In this document: positions 53,881 to 64,000 of the stretch, one piece after another
Layout of the letters: the number at the start of each line of letters is the position of its first letter
Position numbering within the stretch: the first letter of the stretch is position 1
Assembly (NCBI GenBank): GCA_047967505.1
Contig: CM106540.1
From: Dipteris shenzhenensis
Lineage: Eukaryota > Polypodiophyta > Polypodiopsida > Gleicheniales
Length of the DNA stretch: 64,000 nt
Reading direction: 5' to 3' (one strand)
Made by a program: the position numbers and the translations under genes
The notes under the pieces: model-generated
What the model was told of the DNA's origin: nothing
The model's input: only the letters and a program-made list of their open reading frames with translations
Databases searched by the model: none

Positions 53881-54835
53881 CTCCGCTCGCACTTTCAGGA
53901 TCCACGGATGAAGGGGCTGCTTTTTGACTCCTTGGTTTGCCCAGCGGGGATGTATGGCAGCCCATGTTGGGGGTCAGACTTGTCGAATACAGAGTAGGCC
54001 CATGTGGAGTGGCTACAGGTTCTCATGTTATCACGGATGATTCGCAGTAAGCCATCCGTTCCTCACCAAATCATTCAGGCTGAGTTTGGGTCATCCCCAT
54101 TACAGCTAGATGCTGCATTTCAGGTCATCACCTATCTGTACCGAGTTAGGGAGTATGGGGATTACACCTCTGGGCGTAGCAAGCTACCACGGCTAGCACT
54201 ATCCTCTTCTATGGCACTTTCAGCAGGAGGGGACCACAGATGCTGGTATGCATGCACAGAGAGATGGTTTGAGCGACTGGGGCTCCACATGGATAGACTC
54301 TCTCCCTTCCAGTAAACATGGATGCTCCATTTTCTCCCCTCCTATCACACGAGGTCAACCAGGTTATCCGTGAGGATCTCTTACAGCTACACACGACCTG
54401 GTTGGGACCGAGCGAACTCCCAGTGAAGCTTAGCTTCTACAAAGATCACTGCTTACATATCACAGAGGAGAGTTTCATTGACCCCCCAGGATACACACAG
54501 ATCTACCTACCCCACTCACTGAGGATCTCTATTGGGCAATTCCGGGTCTCTTCACATAGACTTCGTATCAAGAGCGGCAGAGCAAAGTGCCTACCCAAGG
54601 AGAGGCGCATAATGCACATTATGTGACATGTAGGAGGTTGAGACAGAGGAGCACTTCATCTTTAGGTGTGATATCCCCACCCTGTTTAGAGTCGGAGCCC
54701 GGGGTCACTGTAACCCTTGTTAGGCGTAGAGCTATGACCATGGGATATGTCAAGGCCGCACCCGTGAGTGGCCAGCAGCACTCTATCGTCGATTTCATGC
54801 CTCCATTGCCTCATCCACCCTGATGTCTTGATGAT
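53881..54835 (+). pseudogene. LINE-R copy 4 C-terminal region
   Basis: AGMYGSPCWGSD-like, VLMLSRMIRSKPSVPHQIIQ, QLDAAFQVITYLYRVREYGD, REDLLQLHTTWLGPSELPVK and LRISIGQFRVSSHRLRIKSG. The finger is degraded near 54620-54670, and the tail is shorter than in copy 1. Confidence 0.8.
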
Positions 54836-55070
54836 GATGATGATGACGATGATGATGAGATTGATATATAGTCGACCACCGACATGACTATGTTGTACTT
54901 AGGACGTTGTACTTAGGACTTAGTACTACCATTCTGCATTTTTTGCATTTTGCATTGGTGTGGATGCTCGTTTAGCAGCTTTACCACCACAACTCGTTTG
55001 TACCAAGTTTTTCACAGTCTCATAGACCCATCGGTTTTCCGAAGACTTTAATAAACTTTCTTTCTTTCTT

Positions 55071-55128
<58 letters not shown>

Positions 55129-55130
55129 TT
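54836..55130 (+). other. LINE-R copy 4 3' UTR, hairpin and CTTT/CT tail
   Basis: GATGAT repeats at 54828-54860. Hairpin AGACC-CATC-GGTTT at 55024-55037 (one G-U pair). AATAAA, about four CTTT units and about 55 bp of (CT)n. Confidence 0.85.
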
Positions 55131-55833
55131 CTCCTTCTATGTCTTAACTACCATATGACGGTCACTTGGAGGAAGAGCCCTAGCCGCAAGTCTAGACAAA
55201 CACATTCCACGTGCCCACAATCACATAATCTTCTCTCATAGCAAGGTACAACCCTCTCCACACCCTAGAGGCATCCCTCATCCAACCGCTCTCCCAAGAC
55301 TATAAACACAAACGAGATGCAATTGTGGTTGGAGCCAAAAGACAATGGATGAGCCTCACATAAATGCAAAGATGGGATATCTTGGAAAGAAGTGAGTTGA
55401 ACCCATAACTACTTCAACAAACCTGGCCCGCTTGTCTAATCTACCTTGCAAAGCGACTCGCCGAGTAAGTTACTGCTGCTAGATTTAAGCCTACCGGAAG
55501 CTCTGCGCATCTTAGTTGAGGGGACCGACAAAATGCTGGGCCTTGAGGTTGTGCTGCGATAGCGCGTTTTCATAGGAATATATGTAATATATACCGCAAA
55601 CACTACTTACAGCTAGATAAACGTGATTGTAACCTGAAACTGGTCATTTCTGATCGGACTATGGATCAACTTCATTGCAGGAAAACGAATTGATCAAGCA
55701 CAATGGTCATCCTTACCAGCGTCACTGCTCCGCGTTTTTTCGGTCATCCCTGATTTAAAATTTCACAATCAGTCACAATCTATACTGCTGCATGCAACTC
55801 TTTACCTTTGTTTTGTAGGCGTAGAAAAAAGCA
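55131..55833. other. Unassigned spacer
   Basis: No coding or TE signal that I can recognise. Confidence 0.4.
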
Positions 55834-56109
55834 TCAATCCAAATGTCTTTCCCGACTCAAATTTATCGAGCTATTTGGAATCAAAGATGCACCTCCATCA
55901 TCAACCGTTGTTATAACACAGTGAGTTGTCAAGCTGGCTCGTGAAGTGCTCATTTGCAGCCTTGAGGGAGAGCTGCGTTGGAACTGACATGGAAGAGAAA
56001 CAGGAGTGGAGATGAGAAAGTGGGAACCAGCAGGAGCACCCATTGTCCGTTCTTTCGCGGGAATCACAATCTGAGCTGCATTGGGAAGCGACTGAGGTCG
56101 GCAAGCCAT
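55834..56109 (-). CDS. Possible host exon, unknown protein
   Basis: A 91-codon open frame starting MACRPQSLPNAAQIVIPAKE. An overlapping frame (56167-55901) is also open. I recognise no domain, and the serine-rich start could as well be chance. The region is not similar to any TE in the window, and a CACGTG box lies upstream at about 56366. Low confidence. Confidence 0.2.
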   Translation of the reverse strand: MACRPQSLPNAAQIVIPAKERTMGAPAGSHFLISTPVSLPCQFQRSSPSRLQMSTSRASLTTHCVITTVDDGGASLIPNSSINLSRERHLD

Positions 56110-56179
56110 AGCGGTCGATGAAGTTCAGAATTTCGAAAAGCAGTTGGCCAGCTGAAATTCTGGCCACTGAGTTGATGGA

Positions 56180-56265
56180 GTGTAGGATATGGAAACTCTA
56201 AATCGTTCTACATACATGTGATGAGTATAGGATATGGAAACTCAAAATCTTTCACATACATGTGT
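56180..56265. repeat. 45-bp direct duplication
   Basis: AGGATATGGAAACTC and its following bases to ACATACATGTG occur twice, 45 bp apart, with few differences. Confidence 0.7.
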
Positions 56266-58039
56266 ATGTGTGCGTGTATCAATAAGGAGTCGGGAGGCCC
56301 TTCCCGCGAGGAAGCCGGCGTGGCCGGGAGCCAAAATTCGACCGGATTTCAACTAGGAAAGATCGGCACGTGGCCTTTCTTGGCCGTCAAGGTTGGCAGG
56401 GAGGTGCCATGTGTTTTCTAGCCGCTGGATTTCAGAGTTCGTGCCGTCGCATTTTGGGGGTGACATTCTGGATTTTAGAGACTCTGAATCGAATGGTGGA
56501 GATTAAATCTCCACCGACTGATGATGACTTGGGAAAAAAAGTATGTATTATATATATCAATAAGGGAAAAAACAAGAGTGTGTGTGTGTATACATATCAA
56601 TAAGAAACCCTTGCATGTCCGTCTGAAAATTGTGCAATCCGTTTTGTTTCAATTCTATCTACCTTTGACGATGATAATAAAAAAGGACATCAATTCTTTC
56701 ATGCCCCAACTCTTCTGGAAGTCGCATCATCATCGCAAGGCTCTCGGGGCTTGAATAGGGCCCCCCAGTGAGAAAACAGTGGCTATTAGCATTAGGCAGA
56801 GGCGGTGTGCATCATAGTGAGATCAAGCTAATAATCATAACACTCAAAGATTATGGATTCTAAAGATCACATCCGCCTCATGGTTGAGCACTACATGATA
56901 ATGATTTGCCCTCATTAAGCCAAGCATCATTGCCCAATGCACCAAGGCTCACCCCCTAAGTCAAGTCTGAAGTTGTTGGGAGAAACCATGGGTAGTACAA
57001 AAGACTCAATGGGTGTTAAAAAACCCTTGTCGATATGTCAAGCATCATCAATCTCATACAACATGTTGATAATTTAATACTGTGGTGTGTATATATGCAT
57101 ATATGCATATATATATATTATACTCACACACACATTTGTTATATTTTTATTACTTGACAATAATTCAAGCATGACAATGGCATTCTTTAGATACCCGACA
57201 TGGTATACAGACAATTCAAGCATAATGGACATTGGATCCATGTAGATCCCTTTTTCACAAGGGAGTTATAGACACAAATAATGAACGTTTTCTAAATAAT
57301 ATTTCATGTGGCACATGAAAGTGAAAAAATAACCATGTTTGTGAGGGCCATTACTAACGTATGGTCCAAGCTTTGTGTACATGGGTATGAGGTGATGAGG
57401 AAATAAGTGCATACCAAATGATCCTAACTGAGTCACTTGTTTTGGAAGTGGAGGCTATATAAGAATTCCATTTACCATGTAATGCAGCAACCTCAACATT
57501 TCATTGTGCTCAATGATCCTCCATCACTTATCCCTAGTCCATACAAGCACCAGCTAGACACCAAAAGGCGAGTAGTAAAGCGTTCTCCACAAAGGACCTC
57601 GCGAGATGATATTTGTTGCTAGCAAAGACACTGAGCATGCAAAGATAAAAATAGTAAGCTACCACATGTGATTCGCATGGACGCTTTGGATGCTCAAAGA
57701 CTCTCACTTGTAATAAAATAGATGGATTGGCAATAATGCACAAAATTGTGCTTTCCTCATATTATTTTTTCATGGTGGCAGTCAAAGTTTTCACGGCTGT
57801 GCATGCTTCTTTCTTCCTACCTTGCTACCCAAGAGTGGTCGCTTCCCTTACATGTAATGAAGCTCAGTTGTCATGATGTTCATCTAGAGACAAAAAAATT
57901 TTATAGCATCAAGCTACTACTAGTTGACGGCAACCATCAAGATTCCACAAAATGATAGGCACCTCCATCCCACTTTCAGGTGCCATGTGGCTTGTTCTCT
58001 TAGAACATTATAAGGCAGCTCAAATCTTTTAATTAGCAC
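56266..58039. other. Unassigned, with AT microsatellite
   Basis: ATCAATAAG occurs three times (about 56277, 56556, 56600). An (AT)n with GCATAT words spans 57090-57122. No protein signal. Confidence 0.4.
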
Positions 58040-58600
58040 ATTGTATGATTGATGGTAGATTCATGGCAAGTCTTGCCTATTCCTGATAGACCGTGGGAGA
58101 GCATTGCCATGGATTTTATTTTTTATCTTCCTCAAATAGCAACAAGACATGATGTATTGGACAAATATATGACTAGCTATCTCATGGACAGAGGCATAAG
58201 CACTATACTCTCAGGATGGTTTTCTTATGATGCATGGTCGCCTTTGTGTCATAAAGCAATTGAGGCCTAAGGTTATTACAAAAAGTCATGCTCCACCGTT
58301 GGCAGGGCATAGAGGGATGAATGCCACAATGAAAGAAGTCGAGTACTTCTTTTATTGGCCAACTTTGAGATTGGATCTTGAATATTATATTAGGACATAC
58401 ATCATTTGTCACAAGGTCAAGTATGACTAGCAAAAGACATCGGGACTATTACAGCCAGTCAAAGGCTGTTGGTGGGCTTCTTGAGCAATGGACAATCGTT
58501 GCTGGGCCCCTAGGTACCAATAGGGCGTCTATAACTACCTTTGTTGTTTTCCAGTTTCAAGTACTTTAATCCTTTCTCTCCTTTAACTGTATACTATACT
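58040..58600 (+). pseudogene. Ty3/gypsy integrase fragment, reordered
   Basis: LPIPDRPWESIAMDFIFYLP (start of the integrase core) comes first, near 58075. KSHAPPLAGHRGMNATMKEV, FFYWPTLRLDLEYYIRTYII and CHKVKYD (the zinc module, which should precede it) come after, near 58280-58430. A second partial core start may follow. Many stops. No RT or LTR nearby. Confidence 0.75.
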
Positions 58601-61600
58601 TTGTCCACTGTAGCACGTTTTTGTTCACAAGTGCCGTATTGGATATTATTGCATTATGATGGGTTCCACGACAAGTGTTCAGCCACATATGTTGCACATA
58701 GCATAGGTGTGTGGAAACAAAGGAGTAATGCATTACCAATTCTTGATTGTACAATTCTGACTACTGTTCCTACACCTGACGTAGGCATTCAGAAGACAAG
58801 TCCCAGACCTAGGTTATGGAGAGAAGGTGAATCTTTCTAAATCAATCATCACGAGCTTTTTTGGCATCATCTAGCCTTTAAACTTTGCAAAGATGCTATT
58901 GCATGAATGTTATGTCTTGAATTTGAAGGCTTTTTGAATACTACTTGTTTTGCATTCCCATTTTGTTGTGATGTGAATTAATGGCATTTAATTCTTGAAA
59001 ACTTGACAAATCCTTTGGAGTTCATCTTATAGTCTATCTCAACAGAGTTTTGGGACACTCTAGATAGCAAAGATAAACAAGATTGATTTGATTTGTACAC
59101 GCTGCAAAGGTGTAAAGACTAGTAGGCATCGTTTGAAAGAATTTTGTCATGATTGTTCATATTACACTTCCATGTTGCGGATTGCGATGACTTTAAGCCA
59201 AGATCGCACAACGTGATAGGACACAAACAAGTATGCTTCTTCATGGGGAAAATATAGATAGAGCTCTTGCATTTGAGAAACCCTTCCTTTCAATCTACTC
59301 AAGAGATGTGATCAATATGAAGGCTATGTTTGCTCGTGTGTGCAAAATTGGCACATTTTCCCTTGACCACCAAGGACATCTTGTTGACTTCACACCCAAA
59401 CAACTGAAACAATCAAAATAGGCCTACTCCATATGCCGCTTACTGGATGATCAAACAACTTGAACTCTCTATTTTTTATAGACTTTGATTTGTCTCATGT
59501 GGATGATTAGCTATTACGTTGTCATTGCACTTCTGGTAGTATGTCAATTGTCTTTGAGTATTGCAATGGCATTGCCATTTCTTTGTACTTGGTCCAAGCT
59601 CTTATAGATTTTTCCTTATCAAGTTTTTTGTTTTCTCTGTTGAATGTAAAATACTACCATTTATTAGTCTTAGTGTCTCTACTATGAAAACTCTTTTACA
59701 AAGACAAGACAAATGAACAAGGAAATAGTTTTCGCTCAGAAACTCCAATTGATTTTTTCTCTACCTTTAGTTATGTTATGCATATTCTATGAAGTGTTTT
59801 TGTAGATTTTGTGATCACTAACAGCCAATGAGAAGACCTCTTTATCAAGCATTGGTAGTAGCTTCGACTCTTCAATTTCAAATAGTAAACTATTCTCCAA
59901 GGTGGCCTCCCATAGCTGCCATAGCTTCCCACAGAGGATAGCTTAACCTTCTACTAGCAATGGTTAGTAGCTGCGAGTTGCCTCTACTCAGATGCTTCTC
60001 CATCGAGCTTTAGTGCCCACCATCCTGACTCGCTGCCTTCTTCTCCAACTTGCAACAAGCCCTGAGACTTCCTACACAGTCCACAGACACCTCCTACGAT
60101 GAACGGCCTCCTCATGATGCAACACCAGCGTTGCTCCAACGAGCTCCAACACATGCAAGCTCCCGTGAGCTCCTAGCCATCACCAATGACTTGAGGCTTC
60201 CAGCAGTGAAGACCTTCTACCTACGACTCCCCATCGACCCGCTTGGGCAACCGAACAACCAACGCGTCATACGAGACTATAGCCACGCACCGCCATAACC
60301 TTTCTATGCATTTGGCCAGTTGCTCTTCCTCTCCAATAAAGTCTTGCATTCGGATGGAGCACCACCTCCATTGCGAGGCTCTTGGCTGAAGCTTTTACAC
60401 AACCCACACGACCTTGCAACGTCCTTCTACCCCATGACCTTAATTTGCACCCCACGACCTTCATCTGAGCCTACAACTACATCGCCATAGCCAAGCTCCC
60501 TGCACACAAATTCCGACTTGTGCCTTGGAGTAGTTCTCTCAGAAGTAGGCCTTGAGAGGCTTTCTCATGAACCCAACAGGGACATCTATCTCTGTTAAGA
60601 TCTGCAGGGGAGGAGAAACCCAAAACAGGGAGCAACTAACCTCTACAACAAGCTCCAAGAGATCTTCTACATGCGTCGACCTCCAAAGAAAAATGTCTTT
60701 GAGAGAGATGATGCCATGTGGTAGATAAGGCAATCAGTATCTTGATCTCAATTGCCATGTCATCGTTTGACCAAGTCAAAGTGCCACCTTATCCTGCCCA
60801 GTCCGTAGCCATGTCAGCACGCCATGTGGCAGTGACACCTCATAAGTGCCAGCTGGGCACCCTTGTCTCTTCACAGGCACAGTATTCATTTGCCATGTGA
60901 CCAACTAACTACGACCTCAACACACTGCTCCACAGGCACACCCCTTGCTAAGCACAGTGCCACATCATCACTGCATGTGACTCATAATGCCACATCATCA
61001 CGACACATTTTTCACTCTTTTTTGCCCCTCCACCTAGATCAAGTCGTATCTCTTGATCCAGGAGTAATTTGAGGGTGCTACAAAAAGGTGAAACGATTGA
61101 GTTTTTTGCGCTCTACATGCTCATCACATTACACTCACATTTCATCACAAGTATCACTCATTTTTTAGCCTTACCAACAAATGCACTTCCTACATGCACA
61201 TCAACCTCTACATCGATGCATCTGACCCAACACATAAAAAGAACCAAAGAAAAGAACTGTTCTTTCATCAATCGACGGTTGGTATAGATCTAGATTAGTG
61301 TAGAATAGATCGCCATAGAGGAGACGCTTTGAATTTCTCCAAGTTGCCAATCTAAGCCATGCTCAAAATTCTCGACTAGTACCTACTCGAAGTCAGTCCC
61401 TACGCTCACATAGGGTTTCACATCATCACATTACTTGAAACTTGACGTTCATCAGTTTAGTGAGTATACTTCAAAGTGCTCAGAGGCATTGCTGATTAAT
61501 TAGTGTGGGCAGATAGCACATGATTTGATTTCACACACATATACCATCATTGTAAAGCCCATTTGGCTATTTCATGGCATTGTGCACTTTATTTTAGCCT

Positions 61601-61778
61601 TGTAAAGCCTCTTGGCTATGCCCGGCATCATTTGCCACAAGTGTTGTAATTTAGATCAGATTATATATATGGCAGTTCTACCTTCATCTCGATAGTTCAT
61701 ATTTCACTTGCCACAGTCAGTGTTTTGCAGTTGATTCAGACAATGTTTTTCACGACACTTTGAGTACATTTCTTACAC
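58601..61778. other. Unassigned region
   Basis: Mostly no signal. 59085-59160 reads CTRCKGVKTSRHRLKEFCHD with two CxxC-type pairs but is short and isolated. 60720-61000 repeats GCCATGTGGC/GCCACATCATCAC words. 61540-61670 has TTGTAAAGCC...TTGGCTATG twice plus TATATATATGGC, which could be the LTR or leader of copia E. No primer site was found. Confidence 0.35.
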
Positions 61779-62255
61779 CATGTCTACGACTAGCAACCTC
61801 AATCTGGAGGCATCTGCTAAGCTAGACAACTCCAATTATGGCACATGGAAATACCAAATGGAGACCATTCTTGTACTTTAGGACAAATGGGAGTATTTGA
61901 TGGATCTATACCTAGACCATTGGAGGATCCAGCCAGCAGCAGTCTACTCACCTATTGTCACAGCACCAACATTGGGATCTACAGTAGGATCTCCAGCTAC
62001 ACAAACAGTTTTTGCACTTGTAGTAGATCTTGCCATTGCCCGATGATCACATGCAGAATGGGATAAGAAAGATAAGTATGCATATCATTTGATCAAGCAA
62101 AATGTGCAAGATGTCATGCTAGGACAGCTCAACACCTTCAATACATCAAAAGAAGCATGGGATATGTTTGCAGCTCTCTATGAGTCCAAGAAAACTTCCA
62201 AGATTTTCACACTGAGAAACCAAATCAACTAGAGATGAAGAAAGCAAAGCATATA
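61779..62255 (+). pseudogene. Copia E gag, truncated
   Basis: MSTTSNLNLEASAKLDNSNY and GTWKYQMETILVL form the N-terminal gag block, with stops, then EWDKKDKYAYHLIKQNVQDV and NTSKEAWDMFAALYESKKTS. It ends near 62230, where the sequence jumps to the integrase C-terminal region; the knuckle, protease and catalytic integrase are missing. Confidence 0.85.
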
Positions 62256-64000
62256 AGTTGTATGATCCCATCAACTGCAAGGTCATTATCTCTAGAGATG
62301 TAATCTTTGATGAGGAATCAAAATGGAAAACCTCAAACACACATGAGATAGACGCACCAATTTCACAATTATCTATAAAAAAGGTTGATGAAGAAGAGCT
62401 AGAATTGCCAGAAACACCCCAAGCAGAGCCACAACAACTCAGATGGTTTACTAGGGAAAGCAGACCTCCAGCCAGATTGATGTATGCTTAGAAAGGCAAA
62501 GCAATTTAGGTTGAAACCACCAACTATGCTCTTATGACTACCATCATGGCTACAAAAGAGCCAGTGTACTTTGAAGATGCAGTAGACAAGCCAGAATGGC
62601 AAACTGCTATGAATGAAGAAATGGATGCTTTGTATAAGAATAATACTGTGGAATTATGCGACCTTCCACCAAGAAAGAAGGCCATAGCAAACAAATGGGT
62701 ATACAAAGTGAAGTACAATCCAGATGGCAGTATTCAAAGACACAAAGCCAGACTAGTTGCAAAAGGATTTGCACAACAATATGGTTAGGATTATGATGAG
62801 ACTTATGCTCTAGTAGCGAAGATGGATTCCACATGATTCTTGATAGCTCTAGCGACACTTAGCAGATGGAATGTGTACGAGCTTGATGTCAAGAATTATT
62901 TTCTCAGTGGTTACCTAGACGAGGAACAACAACCAGCATGTTATGTTGAATCGGGAAAGGAGAATAAGGTTTGCCATCTTAATAAAAGTCTCTACGGCTT
63001 AAAGCAAGCACCCAGAAGTTGGTACAGTAGAATCGGTAAGTATTTTGCTGATCTACGATACATAAAATCCAATGCAGATCATACTCTCTACTACAAAGTT
63101 AAAGGGGAAGACATTACTATTGCACTTTTGTACATATTCCCATTGCACTTTTGTACGTAGATGATCTGATTGTGACAAGAAGTGAGGATAGCTTCATCAG
63201 AAAGCTAAAACAAGACTTATCTACAAAGTTCGACATGAAAGATCTTGGACTTATGCTCTATTGGAAGTAAGTTCTGGAGAGATTCAAAAAGCACCTTCAT
63301 GAGTCAGCTCAAATATGTTGACAGTCTCTTGAAGAAGTTTCATATGGCAGATTGCAAGATTGTAGCCACTCCCATGGAATAGAGTTTGAAACTTACAAAA
63401 GATTCAAAAAAGCCTACAATCAATGATAGGTACTATAAGTAGCTCATCGGATCTCTTTTATATCTGACTATCACACGGCCAAATATCTGTTATGCAGTAA
63501 GCTCACTAGCACAGTTTATGGCAAATCCAAAATAGTATGACTGGAATGCAACCAAAAGAGTCTTGAGATACATCAAAGGTATAAGATAGTTTGGGATAGA
63601 ATACAAAGGAAGTCATCCACAGTTACATGGGATATTGTGAGACAGTGACTATGCCGGAGGTCATGAGACCAAGAGATCGGCACAGGGATATGAAATTTTC
63701 CTTGGTCAAGGTGCTATATCATGGTTGTCAAACAAACAGCCAACTATCTCTTTGTCTTCAACTAAAGAAGAATATAGGGCACTCACTACAGATGTAGGTG
63801 AGGCTATATGGCTCAGAAGACTATTGTCAAAAATAGATTACTTTGATAAATCATAGCCAACAACAATATACAGTGATAATCAATTGAAGCATTGGCCAAG
63901 AATCCAATATATCACTCCAAGACAAAGCACATTGATGTTAGAGAGCACTTCATTAGAGAAAGAGTGTTACTTAGTGACATCACATGTAGCATTGTGATAG
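62256..64000 (+). pseudogene. Copia E integrase end, RT and RNase H
   Basis: YDPINCKVIISRDVIFDEES (integrase C-terminal), RWFTRESRPPARLMYA, then RT: EWQTAMNEEMDALYKNNTVE, NKWVYKVKYNPDGSIQRHKA, a stop, YELDVKNYFLSGYLDEEQQP (the usual D-V-K-T-A-F-L-H-G block altered) and YGLKQAPRSWYSR. The YVDD box is at about 63155-63170, preceded by a short duplication that shifts the frame. RNase H has DSDYAGGHETKRSAQGYEIF and SLSSTKEEYRALTTDVGEAI. The element runs off the window. Confidence 0.88.

Larger units (their letters stand above)
49826..55130 (+). mobile_element. LINE-R copy 4, near full length
   Basis: Pyrimidine-rich 5' region, ORF1, endonuclease, RT with internal deletion, C-terminal region, hairpin (55024-55037) and CTTT/CT tail. 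About 5.3 kb. It follows the tail of copy 3 without spacer. Many stops, so old. Confidence 0.82.

Noticed and set aside
59085-59421. Small zinc-finger-like protein (CTRCKG...CHDC) and following 62-codon frame
   Set aside because: The two are in different frames with stops between; too short to support a family.
1-64000. tRNA, rRNA, riboswitch or bacterial-type operon features
   Set aside because: None seen; the content is plant nuclear retrotransposon sequence.

Overview
This is nuclear DNA from a land plant and almost all of it is retrotransposon sequence. The plant signature comes from copia elements primed by initiator tRNA-Met (TGGTATCAGAGC primer sites), L1-type LINEs with the plant zf-RVT C-terminal domain, and a DUF4283/CCHC-type LINE ORF1. 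No intact host gene, tRNA or rRNA was found. The presence of a second, non-L1 LINE family makes me lean toward a large-genome non-seed vascular plant such as a fern or lycophyte, but that is a guess.

Layout. 1-431: a 191-bp tandem repeat, probably a decayed coding repeat. 432-12595: copia element A (+), split by a complete copia element B (-, 4845-11050) with 204-bp LTRs and a 5-bp target duplication. 12596-17700: copia element C (+), which lacks a recognisable 5' LTR. 17706-19570: L1 LINE remnant (-). 20030-22165: copy 1 of a non-L1 LINE, here called LINE-R (+). 22166-24917 and 31302-32045: an old L1 (+), split by a younger L1 (-, 24918-31301) with a 10-bp target duplication. 32045-33980: copia remnant D (-). 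33981-36000: ORF1 of another plant LINE (-). 36130-39130: an L1 deletion derivative (+) that has lost its whole RT but keeps both ends and its target duplication. 39231-41390: LINE-R copy 2 (-). 41400-45182: several L1 3' fragments. 45184-49825: LINE-R copy 3 (+), holding nested insertions. 49826-55130: LINE-R copy 4 (+), nearly full length. 55131-61778: mostly unassigned, with one gypsy integrase fragment. 61779-64000: degenerate copia E (+), running off the window.

The most notable material is LINE-R. Six loci end in the same short 3' hairpin, including one compensatory base-pair change, followed by a CTTT/CT microsatellite instead of poly(A). Two of these loci are ORF1-only units that end in the same hairpin, which looks like a half-LINE parasite using LINE-R machinery. 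LINE-R copies 1 and 2 share one 5' inversion junction of the twin-priming type. Every reading frame of appreciable length is broken or truncated, so nothing here looks autonomous.
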